A stretch of 25,189 nucleotides of DNA from an uncultured Muribaculum sp. (GTDB lineage Bacteria; Bacteroidota; Bacteroidia; Bacteroidales; Muribaculaceae). The first letter of the stretch is position 1. Every line of letters begins with the position of its first letter. The notes below the pieces were generated by a model. It did not search any database. It worked only from the letters and a program-made list of their open reading frames with translations, and was not told where the DNA came from. The position numbers and the translations under genes are program-made. The DNA is taken from contig CAJUTE010000038.1 of assembly GCA_910589555.1 (NCBI GenBank), positions 1-25,189 on the forward strand, read 5' to 3'. This document shows, one piece after another, positions 14,925 through 24,174 of this stretch.

Positions 14925-17744
14925 TTAATCATTGTTATAATCTTTAGGATAGAGCACCGCCTCGGTGTAGGACGCCGTGTCGAGGAGCTGCTTGGCAAAT
15001 GCGGAAATATCCTTTGCCGTTATTCCCTCTACAATCTGTGCATAATCGTTCAGATAATTCCAGTCCTCCTCGCCGTTGAACACCGAGTTTCTTATCCACG
15101 AACTCCAGAAGGCATTTTTTTGAAGATTGAGCTTATGATCCTTCACCAGGTTGAGCTTCACATCGCGTATCATATCCTCAAATTGCTCGGGATGTTCATA
15201 CATATTGTTGATTTCCTCGCGGGTAGCCACAAGAAGAGTGTCGACATCCTCCTGCTTGCACACAAAGGATATGGTGGTTCTTGAAAGCGGAGCCGGATAC
15301 AATGTGGAGCTTGATGCCACACCCACACTATAGATCATGCCCATCTCCTCGCGCAAGCGTCCGAGCAGTTTTGTGCGTAGAGCGTTTTTGAGAAGATTGG
15401 ACTTTATCGACATCACATTCTGGCTCTCGGGCAGTGAATCCTGCTGATATACCAGCATCACCGAAGCCTTGGGAGTGTCGCCGGTGTGACGATGCAACAC
15501 TTTCTTTTTATAAGACAACGGCTCTCTTCCGGTGATCCAGCGGGTATCGACATCGCCCTTGGGAAGCGCGCCGATGTAGTCAGTGATATAATTCTTCACT
15601 GAATCAAGCGGAGCGTCGGCAAGAATCACAAATGTGAATCCGGATGCAGGACCGAAGAAACGGTTGTGAAGCGGAAGTATATCATCGGCTTTCACACAAT
15701 TGTCTATGATGGAGTCAGTGAGTTCGGCATTGGAATAGTTCTTTCCGTTGAGCAGATAGGAAACCTCTTCCCCGAAGATTTCGCCAGGAGTCTTCTGCTT
15801 GGTGCGATAGCTCTCCTTTGTCTTATCAAGAGTCTGCTGATATACTTCCTTATCGAGACGGGGATGCATCCACTTGGCATACATGAGGTCAAACATCATG
15901 GGCGCATCCTTGAGGTATGCCGACCCGATGATACCGGTGCGGGTATTGTCGGGCAGAAGTATCATGCTCGCCGAATTGCCTGCCTTGTAGTAGCTGAGCG
16001 CGTCACGCGACATTTCTCCCGCGCCTGACAGCCCCACTACCGAGCGAGCGAATATGCCGCTGTAATATTGCAATGAATCGAGCGAGTAAAGCCCACCCTT
16101 TCGCAAAGCAGTCACCGAGATTTTGTCCTTGTCAATGTCGGAACGACGGAATATGACACGCGCTCCGTTGTCAAGCATCATGTCGACAGCATCAATCTCC
16201 GGGATATTTTTCTCACTGACAATGCGTCCCGGAGCCGGGAGTTTGCAAAGAGTTCCGGCGACATCAACAGTCTTGCCGTAAGGTGCGGCAGGAGCGGCAT
16301 AGAATTCAGTAACGGTGGCAAGCAGCGCCTTGTCATCGCCGATCTCTTCATTTATTTTACCGTTCCCGCGCAGCAACACCCGGAAACCGTGCTTATCATC
16401 AGCCAAGGCGTGAAGAGCCTCAGCTATTTCAGCAGAATCAATCTTCGGAAGCGTGGTCTTGAGCAATTCAAGTTCATCCTCACGTGACACAAGCTTATTA
16501 CCTACATAGAAATCGGAATAAATCTCGTCCATGATCTTGATGGACTGTGAGGATTGCCCTACATCCACCTTGCGCTGCATATTAGCCAACAGCTCTTTCT
16601 TAACTCGCTCAATCTCCTGATTGGTGAACCCGTATTTCATTATCTGATTGCGGTGATTCACGAATTCCTGCAATCCCTGTCGCATTTTACCGGGGACAAG
16701 CTCTACCGATTCAACCCACACTCCGGTGGCATTGAGGAATGATGACTGACTCATGGAGCCTTTTTTATAGGCAGGATTGGCAAATGAGTAATCGCCGAAG
16801 CGCTGCTTGATAAGGCGGTTCATAATACTGCGGCGCAGATAACCCTCATAATCGGAGTCATTAGCGACCGGCACCGGTATAGGTATGAGTCTGATGATGT
16901 CCATCTCAGTCTTATTGAGCCTGTCGTCGATAAAAATCGTGGCGCTGTCGGTGGTGTATGGATCAATCAGATACTGCTTCCAGTCAGGAGCGTTTCCGGC
17001 GGGAATGCTGCCGAAACGGTCATGAATGATACGCTCTATCTGTTGCGCATCCACATCACCGGCAACAGCAACAGCCATCAGCGACGGATGATACCATTTC
17101 TTATAGTAGTCGGCAATATCGTTGCGGTCGCAATTCTTTATAACCGCCGTATCGCCAATGGTGAGACGCTGCGAGTAGCGTGAATCATTGAGAAGAGCCA
17201 TCAGGAACATATTGTTGGCATCACGTTTGGCATCCTTTTTAGAGAGCCATTCCGACATTATGACACCGCGTTCCTTTTCCACCTCAACGGGATCTATCGA
17301 CAATCCAGCCGCCCAATCGGCAAGTATCATCATTGTAGAATCGACCATTGCCGGGTCGGAGGATGGCAACTGAAGCTTATAGACAGTTTCATTGAACGAC
17401 GTATGCGCGTTCAGGTCAGCGCCAAACTTAGCGCCCTTGCTTTCAAGGAATCTCACCATGCCGTCGGCAGGAAAATTCCGGCTGCCGTTGAACGCCATGT
17501 GTTCCAAGAAGTGGGCAAGTCCTTTCTGCCGCTCGGTTTCGTAGACTGAACCGGCTTTAATGAAAAGGCGGTACACAGCCTCCCCCTTTGGATTGTCATT
17601 GGGATAAATGTAGTAGGTCAAGCCATTGTCGAGCTTTCCCGTCACCAGTTTATCGTCATATTTAAGCGGGGTGCCTGCAGCCATACACTGCATTCCCATA
17701 GCACCCAACAAGGCGATTATACCAAAATATAATCTTTTACACAT
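14925..17744 (-). CDS. M16-family zinc protease (PqqL-like), periplasmic
   Basis: 939 residues, matching the two-repeat insulinase-type proteases. A signal peptide covers about residues 1-23 (CKRLYFGIIALLGAMGM...AAG). The inverted zinc motif HFLEH is at 78-82, with the downstream third-ligand helix EVEKERGVIMSEW near 150-165; the second repeat is a non-catalytic M16 domain. M16 enzymes act as peptide-degrading clamshells. Placed between SusD-associated lipoproteins it is likely to cut peptides imported through the SusC channel. It starts 38 nt after the small lipoprotein gene and ends 34 nt before the large one, consistent with one transcript. A lipid anchor at Cys20 is possible but the lipobox is poor. 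Confidence 0.93.
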   Translation of the reverse strand: MCKRLYFGIIALLGAMGMQCMAAGTPLKYDDKLVTGKLDNGLTYYIYPNDNPKGEAVYRLFIKAGSVYETERQKGLAHFLEHMAFNGSRNFPADGMVRFLESKGAKFGADLNAHTSFNETVYKLQLPSSDPAMVDSTMMILADWAAGLSIDPVEVEKERGVIMSEWLSKKDAKRDANNMFLMALLNDSRYSQRLTIGDTAVIKNCDRNDIADYYKKWYHPSLMAVAVAGDVDAQQIERIIHDRFGSIPAGNAPDWKQYLIDPYTTDSATIFIDDRLNKTEMDIIRLIPIPVPVANDSDYEGYLRRSIMNRLIKQRFGDYSFANPAYKKGSMSQSSFLNATGVWVESVELVPGKMRQGLQEFVNHRNQIMKYGFTNQEIERVKKELLANMQRKVDVGQSSQSIKIMDEIYSDFYVGNKLVSREDELELLKTTLPKIDSAEIAEALHALADDKHGFRVLLRGNGKINEEIGDDKALLATVTEFYAAPAAPYGKTVDVAGTLCKLPAPGRIVSEKNIPEIDAVDMMLDNGARVIFRRSDIDKDKISVTALRKGGLYSLDSLQYYSGIFARSVVGLSGAGEMSRDALSYYKAGNSASMILLPDNTRTGIIGSAYLKDAPMMFDLMYAKWMHPRLDKEVYQQTLDKTKESYRTKQKTPGEIFGEEVSYLLNGKNYSNAELTDSIIDNCVKADDILPLHNRFFGPASGFTFVILADAPLDSVKNYITDYIGALPKGDVDTRWITGREPLSYKKKVLHRHTGDTPKASVMLVYQQDSLPESQNVMSIKSNLLKNALRTKLLGRLREEMGMIYSVGVASSSTLYPAPLSRTTISFVCKQEDVDTLLVATREEINNMYEHPEQFEDMIRDVKLNLVKDHKLNLQKNAFWSSWIRNSVFNGEEDWNYLNDYAQIVEGITAKDISAFAKQLLDTASYTEAVLYPKDYNND

Positions 17745-17782
17745 CTCTGTTTAAATTAACAATTATAAATAGACTCTTTTGA

Positions 17783-18268
17783 TTATGGATTTTTCTTCTC
17801 TATGACAAGCTCACGCTGCAAGCCGTCGGGACCCGGCAGCCCGAGGGTGAAATCCATGCTATTGCCAGTGAGGCGTATTGTGAGCGTATTGTTCTTAGTG
17901 GGATCCACTTTGTTAGGTTTCCATCTGATTCTCACCGCCATATCATAGATTCCGGGCAAGAATGTAAGCGAATTGCCTTGAGTCACAAGTTCAAAATCGC
18001 GACCAGCCTGAAGACCGTCGCCAATCAGAATCTCGTAATTCACCACCAGATTTTTGGTTAGTGCCTTCGAACTCAGGTACACATTATATGAGTTGACATT
18101 ATTCACATCGGAATTCACCGTCACTCTCGACGCTCCACCATCAGCCATGATATGCACGAAAGGATGGTCATAGGGTTCATCATCATCCGAGCATGATGTT
18201 ACCGACAGGCACATCCATATTGCAAAGAATGATAATAATATGCGTTCCATTGACATTTTATTTTTCAT
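17783..18268 (-). CDS. Small surface lipoprotein of the SusCD locus
   Basis: 161 residues. The signal ends LSVTS, then Cys26 followed by SDDDEPYD, an acidic surface-export signal. The mature part is a single beta-rich domain (VTVNSDVNNVNSYNVYLSS, TFLPGIYDMAVRIRWKP, NTLTIRLTG), perhaps an immunoglobulin- or Calx-like fold. I cannot name the family with certainty. It starts 4 nt after the SusD stop, so it is almost certainly co-translated with SusD and a likely accessory subunit of the uptake complex. ATGs at residues 5 and 7 are alternative starts. Confidence 0.85.
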   Translation of the reverse strand: MKNKMSMERILLSFFAIWMCLSVTSCSDDDEPYDHPFVHIMADGGASRVTVNSDVNNVNSYNVYLSSKALTKNLVVNYEILIGDGLQAGRDFELVTQGNSLTFLPGIYDMAVRIRWKPNKVDPTKNNTLTIRLTGNSMDFTLGLPGPDGLQRELVIEKKNP

Positions 18269-18272
18269 GAGA

Positions 18273-19679
18273 TTACTTATTTACTGTGGGGTTAGGTTGC
18301 ATATTAAGATTGGCGTTAAGCTCATAGCGTGATATGGGCAGCACAAAATAATCACTCGGGTAATCGATACGCTTCACAACCGAGGTGGTGTTACTCTCGC
18401 GCACCAAATCCATTTTCCAACGAACTATGTCAAAGAAATTATGACCCTCGAAACATAGCTCCTTCACGCGCTCCTTGCGGACAAGGTCGAGCAACTGCGC
18501 ATCGGAGGTTGCCGCAAGCACATCGTCGGCATACTGTGTGTCGATAGCACGTTCAAGGATTGGCTTGATGTAGCCCCTGGCTGCCGTGTAATCGCTGAGC
18601 ATACAGGCTGCTTCGGCGGCATTGAGATAAAGCTCGGAAAGGCGTGACACTATCGGCTCATCGCCATGGTCAATTCCCACACGATTCAAGTCGGGCTCAT
18701 ACTTCATGCAATAGCGCGCTCCATCCTTGTGAAGAACCTGAGTGCGGATGTCGCCATCATCAAAAAGCGTCATCAACGTATCGGCAGGAACAGCCGTATC
18801 CGAGTAGAATGTGCGGTGTTTCGATCCCATATCGGTGCCGTCGAAGCGGAAAATAACCTCACTGTCGGCCATGGGGTTGCGGTACATATCGGAATATGCC
18901 TGACCGGTTGACAAAGTCTTGCCAGCCATAGCGCTTGCAGCATAGTCTATAGCATCCTGCCATTTCTCCATGTAAAGCGACACGCGTGAATGAAGGGCGC
19001 GCACTGCGGCAAGCGACACATAATACTGTCCGCGCGGAGTCTTGTCGGCAAGCAATTGCTCGGCACGTGTCAAGTCGTCGCAGATGAGAGTGTAAACCTC
19101 GGCAACGCTCTTGCGTGATTCATTGTCATCCGGTCCGGGAGTCTTATAGAGCACCGGCACACCGAGATGGCTTGCATCGGGAGTGTAATTATAGGGTTGC
19201 GCGTAGCACAAACACACATCAAGATGACACAATGCGCGGATATACAGAGCCTCGGCAAGAATACGCTCGCAGTCGGCAGCCTGAAGCGGATATTGAGCCG
19301 CTACCTCCGGTTCATACTGGATGATGTTGTTGGCGTTTGCCATAGCCTCAAACACCGAGGTCCATATTTTCCCTACGGCGCCGATCTCCTCATCCTCATT
19401 GGACGTGAAGTTATATTGACTGATCATGCTTGATGACTCAGACGCATTTACAATCGAAAGCATATTGCCGGCAACATCGGGATAACGCAGGAAGTCGCCG
19501 TCATAAACGGCATATAATTTACTATATGTGCCCACTAAAGCACCCTTAAGACCGTCGGGCGAAGAGAGAAACGACGGTGTGGTGACCTTACCTTTAGGCA
19601 TTACCTCCAGAAAGTCAGAGCAGCCGCTTATTCCAACCGCAATGGCTATCGACGATAAAACAGATATATATTTTTTCAT
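18273..19679 (-). CDS. susD-like: SusD/RagB-family outer-membrane lipoprotein
   Basis: 468 residues. Lipoprotein signal with ISG before Cys20, then SDFLEVMPKGKVTTP, the typical SusD N-terminus (CxDFL-x-PxGxVT). The helical TPR-like scaffold shows the usual landmarks: an early ALVGTYSKLY helix, ALYIRALCHLDVCLCYAQPYNY (about 146-167) and the C-terminal VRKERVKELCFEGHNFFDIVRWK, then YVLPIS-like and NLNMQPNP. SusD proteins form the lid of the SusC channel and bind substrate at the surface. The gene begins 18 nt after the SusC stop. Sequence alone does not reveal glycan or peptide preference. Confidence 0.97.
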   Translation of the reverse strand: MKKYISVLSSIAIAVGISGCSDFLEVMPKGKVTTPSFLSSPDGLKGALVGTYSKLYAVYDGDFLRYPDVAGNMLSIVNASESSSMISQYNFTSNEDEEIGAVGKIWTSVFEAMANANNIIQYEPEVAAQYPLQAADCERILAEALYIRALCHLDVCLCYAQPYNYTPDASHLGVPVLYKTPGPDDNESRKSVAEVYTLICDDLTRAEQLLADKTPRGQYYVSLAAVRALHSRVSLYMEKWQDAIDYAASAMAGKTLSTGQAYSDMYRNPMADSEVIFRFDGTDMGSKHRTFYSDTAVPADTLMTLFDDGDIRTQVLHKDGARYCMKYEPDLNRVGIDHGDEPIVSRLSELYLNAAEAACMLSDYTAARGYIKPILERAIDTQYADDVLAATSDAQLLDLVRKERVKELCFEGHNFFDIVRWKMDLVRESNTTSVVKRIDYPSDYFVLPISRYELNANLNMQPNPTVNK

Positions 19680-19697
19680 TTTAACAATCTTGATGAT

Positions 19698-22600
19698 TTA
19701 GAATGTGGTCATTAATGACAATGACAGTGTTCTCTCTGTGGGGAAGCCGCTCATACAAGTCTTATATGAATTGCGGTCCTTCTTGTGGTCGGGAGTCCAT
19801 ACAAACAGGTTGTCGCCGATGAACGACACGGAAGCGCCATTCATACCGATTCGTTTGATAAACTTCTGCGGGAGCTGATAGGTGAACACCAGGTTCTGCA
19901 AGCGGATGCAGTCCTTCTTATAAAGGAATCGGGTGGAGTTCATGCCTGACTGGGTGGAAACATCCCATATCGGCTTGGGATTGATGGCAAGGTCACCGGG
20001 ATTCTGCCAACGGTCAAGCTGATTGACCGACTGGTTCTGCGACCTGATATTATATCCGTCATAGTTTGAACGGCTGCCGAATGATGACATAGCATATCCG
20101 CCGAATGTATAGTTAAGCATGAAACGCAATGTAAACCCTTTATAGCTGAGGGTATTGGTCATACCTCCCGTGAAATCGGGCGAAGGCGAGCCGTAGGTCA
20201 CACGGTCGGCAGAGCTGAATGTGCGGGTGATATTACCGTTTTTGTCATACCACATCGGTGCTCCGTCGCGCGGATCCACACCTGCCCATCTCACAAGATA
20301 CCATGTGCTGGTGTCGTAACCCTCTTTCCAGGTGGTGCTTCCGGTACCCATGTTCTTCTGAATGCCGTTGTAGAGCTTCAGAAGTTTGTTCTTATTGTGC
20401 GACAGATTGAACGATGTGGTCCAGCTAAAGCCGCCCTCATGCGAAGGAAGAATATTGTCGGTAGTGATTGTCACCTCGAAACCTTCATTAAGGATTTCGC
20501 CCACGTTGCGATACACGCGGGTGTCGCCGGTGGTGCGCGAAGTGTCGAGGTTGGTCAACAAGTTTTTGGTCTGGTTGTGATAACCTTCGAGCTCTATGTC
20601 AAAGCGACCGAGGAAACGCATACGCAGGCGGTAGTTCCACTTGTGGGTGGTCTCCCAACTGAGCTTACTGTTTGCCACGCCTGATTGCACGCCTCCCACT
20701 TCACCTCCGTATGAGTAAGAATTGCCATAGGAATACAGTCCCAACGCCTGTTGTGAACCGAGACGCGAGTTTCCGTCGACTCCGTAGGATGCCGACAATT
20801 TGAACACGTCCATCCAGCGGAACGGATACCACTTCTCGTTGTTCACGTTCCATGACACACCCACCGAGCCGAATTTAGCCCAACGCACATCGCTGCCGAA
20901 ATCGGAATTACCGTCACGACGGGCATTGGCGATGATATAATAGCGGCGGTCAAAAGCATAACTTGCCTGACCGATGAACGACATCTTGCGCACACGGCTG
21001 CTTGAATTGCTGCCTTTACGCTCGTTGGCGTAGGTGACATCCTGCACATTGTCATTGATGAAGCCTTTTCCGGTAGCGCCGATAGTGATGTAGTCGCGCG
21101 AACCCGCCTCAAAGCCGAACAGTGCTTCCACCTTATGCTTTTCATTGAACGTGCGGCTGAAATTGACGCGATGCACCGTGGTCCAGTTGGTAGCTTCAAA
21201 TGACATACGTTCAGAGTAGCCGTAAGGACCCTCCGAGGGGCTCATTCCGGTCCAGTTGGTGCGTGCGTTGTATTCCTCAGAGTGGCGTGACTGATAGTCG
21301 ATACCGAATTGTCCGGTATAAGCAAGACCGTCAAGGATGTCCCAGCGCAACTGGAAGTTACCGGTAAGATACCAAGCCTTCTGATTATCGATGTTCTCTT
21401 CACGTTCAGCAACGCTGTTGAGATAGCGGCTGGTCACCCACTTGGGCGAGCCATCGGGATTGCTGCCCGAAATCATCGTGTTGTACAGGCGCATTGAGCC
21501 GTCGGCATTATACGGCGAGAATATCGGGAGCTCCTGATAATAGTCATGTCCGGGATTGAACATATCATTATTATTATAAGAAGCCTGAAGCCCCACCGAT
21601 GCCGTGAGTTTCTGCAAGAACTTGAAGTCATTGTTGGTGCGCACGGAAAGACGCTGCTGCTTGTTGCCCTTCACCGTTCCTTCATTCTCATAATAAGCGC
21701 CCGAGATATAGAATTTCGACTTCTCGGTTCCACCCCTCAGCGAAAGATTGGCTTGGAATGTGTGACCGGCGTCGTAAAACACATCGCTCCAGTCAGTGTC
21801 GGTGGTGGAGTAACTGTTCATATCATTGTCCTGATACGGGAAGTAACGCATATCGTTTCCACCATTAATATATGACTCTTTGGCAAGCTCCATATATTGA
21901 GCGGCGTTGAGCACCTTGAACTTGGTGCTCTTGTCGATTTTTGATATACCGTATTGAACATTGAAGCTGGTCTGCACCTTTCCTTCCTGTCCGCGCTTGG
22001 TGGTGACAAGAATCACACCATTGGAACCATCGGCGCCGTAAATCGCTGTGGCGCTCGCGTCTTTCAACACGGTCATGGACTGGATATCGTCAGGGTTCAG
22101 GAACGACAACGGGCTTACCGACACATTCATGCCGGGAATAATGCTTGTGTGTCCTCCGGTATAGATGGGCACACCGTCAATGACCCACAAAGGCTCGTTT
22201 GACGCGCTGAGCGACGACTCGCCACGGATACGCGTGTTGTAACGCATACGCGGACTGTCGGGAGAATCGGAATTTGGACCTACCGTAAGACCCGGAATAA
22301 GACCGTCGAGCATCGCGTCGAGGCGTTGCTGAGGAAGATTCATAAGGTCGGCTGAGGTGACCTGATACATACTTCCCACAAGATCCTCACGCTTCTGCGC
22401 CGTGCCGTAAGCGCCGACCACCACCACATCGTCAAGAGCCACAGCATCCTGAGCGAGGGTTATGTTGATCGAACTGCGTCCGTTCACCTGTTCTGTGACA
22501 GGCTTCATACCCACGTATGAATAAGTGAGCGATTTCGAACCCTTCTTTGACAACCTGATTGTGTAACGCCCATCCAGATCGGTCACCGCCACCGGACCAT

Positions 22601-22823
22601 TCTTGCCTTGACGCACGGTGACGCCAATCAACGGCTCATTGTTGTCATCAACTACTCGACCGGTCACAACGTCTTGACCGGCAGCTTGTTCAGACGCTAA
22701 ATGGGGAGGGGTATTAACTTGCTTATTAGTAGCATTCTGAGCCATCGCGGCAGGCATTCCAACCACTGCCGATCCGGTCATCACAGCCACTGCAAGCAGA
22801 TACTTTAAAGACACTTTTTCCAT
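19698..22823 (-). CDS. susC-like: SusC/RagA-family TonB-dependent outer-membrane transporter
   Basis: 1041 residues. Signal peptide (about 1-28, ending AAMA), a carboxypeptidase-D-regulatory-like beta domain (about 52-125; VVTGRVVDDNNEPLIGVTV), a TonB-box region (ALDDVVVVGAYGTAQKR), a plug with the SusC hallmark ADGSNGVILVTTKRG, and a 22-strand barrel ending with an aromatic (LSLSLMTTF). No STN secretin domain precedes the beta domain, so direct signalling to an anti-sigma factor is not expected. The longest frame starts at a TTG two codons upstream; I use the ATG at 22823. It heads the SusC-SusD-lipoprotein-M16-lipoprotein series. Confidence 0.97.
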   Translation of the reverse strand: MEKVSLKYLLAVAVMTGSAVVGMPAAMAQNATNKQVNTPPHLASEQAAGQDVVTGRVVDDNNEPLIGVTVRQGKNGPVAVTDLDGRYTIRLSKKGSKSLTYSYVGMKPVTEQVNGRSSINITLAQDAVALDDVVVVGAYGTAQKREDLVGSMYQVTSADLMNLPQQRLDAMLDGLIPGLTVGPNSDSPDSPRMRYNTRIRGESSLSASNEPLWVIDGVPIYTGGHTSIIPGMNVSVSPLSFLNPDDIQSMTVLKDASATAIYGADGSNGVILVTTKRGQEGKVQTSFNVQYGISKIDKSTKFKVLNAAQYMELAKESYINGGNDMRYFPYQDNDMNSYSTTDTDWSDVFYDAGHTFQANLSLRGGTEKSKFYISGAYYENEGTVKGNKQQRLSVRTNNDFKFLQKLTASVGLQASYNNNDMFNPGHDYYQELPIFSPYNADGSMRLYNTMISGSNPDGSPKWVTSRYLNSVAEREENIDNQKAWYLTGNFQLRWDILDGLAYTGQFGIDYQSRHSEEYNARTNWTGMSPSEGPYGYSERMSFEATNWTTVHRVNFSRTFNEKHKVEALFGFEAGSRDYITIGATGKGFINDNVQDVTYANERKGSNSSSRVRKMSFIGQASYAFDRRYYIIANARRDGNSDFGSDVRWAKFGSVGVSWNVNNEKWYPFRWMDVFKLSASYGVDGNSRLGSQQALGLYSYGNSYSYGGEVGGVQSGVANSKLSWETTHKWNYRLRMRFLGRFDIELEGYHNQTKNLLTNLDTSRTTGDTRVYRNVGEILNEGFEVTITTDNILPSHEGGFSWTTSFNLSHNKNKLLKLYNGIQKNMGTGSTTWKEGYDTSTWYLVRWAGVDPRDGAPMWYDKNGNITRTFSSADRVTYGSPSPDFTGGMTNTLSYKGFTLRFMLNYTFGGYAMSSFGSRSNYDGYNIRSQNQSVNQLDRWQNPGDLAINPKPIWDVSTQSGMNSTRFLYKKDCIRLQNLVFTYQLPQKFIKRIGMNGASVSFIGDNLFVWTPDHKKDRNSYKTCMSGFPTERTLSLSLMTTF

Positions 22824-22903
22824 TAGCAATATTATATTGTTTTATACACAAAACCCATTCCATATCCCTGATCAAATAAAAATGGGCGTTAATTCAATTT
22901 TAA

Positions 22904-22938
22904 CAAAAGTAATATAATATTTCAATATTAATGTCAAA
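22904..22938 (-). promoter_or_regulatory. Probable promoter of the SusCD locus
   Basis: TACTTTTG on the minus strand (22904-22911) matches TAnnTTTG. A TTTG at 22935-22938 is a possible -33 box, but the 23-nt spacer is longer than usual, which could mean activator dependence. The leader to the ATG at 22823 would be about 75 nt. Confidence 0.5.
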
Positions 22939-23134
22939 AAGACATAAAAATATTCATTCTGCCGTCATTTTTTAACAAAACACAGATTCATTCACCTATT
23001 CCACCCACATTTCACGAAAAAAAATCATCACATTTTTTAACGACCGCACTCCCTTTAGCGTGCCACCTGAGAGAATATCTCCGCATATTCCACACATTCA
23101 ACGAGATTACCCCGTAAATATTAATGGATTATAT

Positions 23135-23165
23135 TTTGTCAATTTATGGAAAATGATTAACTTTG
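23135..23165 (+). promoter_or_regulatory. rplS promoter
   Basis: TTTG (23135-23138) and TAACTTTG (23158-23165) are perfect -33 and -7 elements with a 19-nt spacer. Transcription should start near 23172, leaving a leader of about 70 nt before rplS. That leader contains a small hairpin GCAAG (23188-23192) / CTTGC. Confidence 0.8.
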
Positions 23166-23242
23166 CACCGCTTTTCGTAATCTCTGGCAAGACGTGCAGC
23201 TTGCTATATTGCGTATTATTAACATTTTAACATAACAACAAA

Positions 23243-23605
23243 ATGGATTTAATCAAAGTTGCTGAAGAAGCATTTGCATCAGGCAAACAGCACCCCGAAT
23301 TTGGTCCCGGCGACACTATCACAGTGGCTTACCGCATCAAAGAGGGTAACAAGGAGCGTATCCAGCAATACCGCGGCGTGGTTATCCGCATCTCGGGCGA
23401 AGGTAACAAGAAGCGTTTCACCGTTCGCAAAATGAGCGACAACATCGGTGTTGAACGTATCTTCCCCATCGAATCTCCGTTCATCGACTCAATCGTTGTG
23501 AACAAGTATGGTAAGGTTCGCCGCGCTAAACTTTACTACCTCCGCAAACTTACCGGCAAGAAGGCTCGTATCAAAGAGCGCCGCGTAGTAAAGAAAGAAG
23601 CTTAA
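23243..23605 (+). CDS. rplS: 50S ribosomal protein bL19
   Basis: 120 residues, normal for bL19, a large-subunit protein at the subunit interface. Recognisable segments: PEFGPGDTITVAYRIKEGNK, RIQQYRGVVIRISGEG, FTVRKMSDNIGVERIFPIES and VRRAKLYYLRKLTGKKARI. The C-terminus is rich in Lys and Arg as expected. It is a single-gene unit with a canonical promoter and its own terminator; the usual rpsP-rimM-trmD neighbours are not upstream here. Confidence 0.98.
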   Translation: MDLIKVAEEAFASGKQHPEFGPGDTITVAYRIKEGNKERIQQYRGVVIRISGEGNKKRFTVRKMSDNIGVERIFPIESPFIDSIVVNKYGKVRRAKLYYLRKLTGKKARIKERRVVKKEA

Positions 23606-23610
23606 AAAAT

Positions 23611-23645
23611 AAAAAAGACCGACTTCAAAAAAGCCGGTCTTTTTT
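23611..23645. terminator. Bidirectional terminator after rplS
   Basis: AAAAAAGACCG (23611-23621) pairs with CGGTCTTTTTT (23635-23645), with two further pairs inside after a mismatch. The flanking A and T runs give a T tract in both directions, serving rplS (+) and the convergent small membrane protein gene (-). Confidence 0.9.
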
Positions 23646-23666
23646 AATACCTTTAAATTAATAGGT

Positions 23667-23945
23667 TCATTCTATTAAATCATCATCGCCATCACCATTT
23701 CGGGGGCTGGCGACAGAAAGTATCCACAGAAAGACACCACACATCACGGCGGCAGCCACGAGCGAGACAATCTGCATGGTCATAGAGTCGCCGATGAGCA
23801 GAAACACCCATCCGCCGAGAATAGCACCACAGATGCCGACACACACGGCAAACGCCACACTTCTTATGCGAGGGAGCAGGCGACCAGCCATATACCCTCC
23901 TATTATACCTATGATTGTCCAGACAATCCACAATGATCCAGCCAT
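23667..23945 (-). CDS. GlsB/YeaQ/YmgE-family small membrane protein
   Basis: 92 residues with three hydrophobic helices (about 5-22, 29-52 and 57-78) rich in glycine, and a polar acidic tail (NGDGDDDLIE). The pattern IGIIGGYMAGRLLP with GICGAILGGWVFLLIG fits the transglycosylase-associated (GlsB/YeaQ/YmgE) family, whose members are often stress-induced and poorly understood. It lies 38 nt after the 36-residue membrane ORF and ends at the rplS terminator. An overlapping longer frame at 23692-24003 is rejected. Confidence 0.8.
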   Translation of the reverse strand: MAGSLWIVWTIIGIIGGYMAGRLLPRIRSVAFAVCVGICGAILGGWVFLLIGDSMTMQIVSLVAAAVMCGVFLWILSVASPRNGDGDDDLIE

Positions 23946-23983
23946 AACTAAACGGGATTAAAAATGTTACACCATACTGATCT

Positions 23984-24094
23984 CTATGCGCTCCAATATT
24001 CAAATATAGTGAGCCACAACAAAATCAGCGCAATTAAAACAGAGACACCTATCCAAAGCCATGGTGTCGCTTTCTCACTTATGTTCTTTTTCAT
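23984..24094 (-). CDS. 36-residue single-helix membrane protein
   Basis: An ATG at 24094-24092 opens 36 codons ending TAG at 23986-23984. The translation begins MKKNISEKATPWLWIG, followed by a hydrophobic helix (about 13-31, rich in Leu, Ile, Val and Trp) and a short tail ending FEYWSA. The basic N-terminus followed by one helix is a classic small inner-membrane protein. It is only 38 nt upstream of the GlsB-like gene on the same strand, so they may be co-transcribed. It is too short for usual gene-length cut-offs and I cannot assign a family. Confidence 0.55.
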   Translation of the reverse strand: MKKNISEKATPWLWIGVSVLIALILLWLTIFEYWSA

Positions 24095-24174
24095 AAACAG
24101 TTGATTTTATATTCTTAGTCTATAACAATCAACCGGGCAAATAGGTTTTTGACACAAGTGACAGTTATGGCTGT

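Larger units (their letters stand above)
22824..23242. other. Divergent intergenic region between susC and rplS
   Basis: 419 nt, very AT-rich, without a convincing ORF on either strand. It holds the susC promoter on the left half and the rplS promoter and leader on the right half. Between them (about 22940-23130) I see only AT-rich sequence and a weak GAGA/TCTC hairpin; no regulator-binding palindrome stands out. Confidence 0.6.

Noticed and set aside
20386..22202. Several plus-strand frames opposite susC, and a 118-codon minus-strand alternative frame at 20843-21199
   Set aside because: SusC is continuous and full length with all hallmarks; these frames have no motifs.
23692..24003. 103-codon minus-strand frame overlapping the GlsB-like gene
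   Set aside because: The alternative frame lacks membrane helices and is Cys/Arg-rich; the 92-residue frame gives a recognisable three-helix family member.
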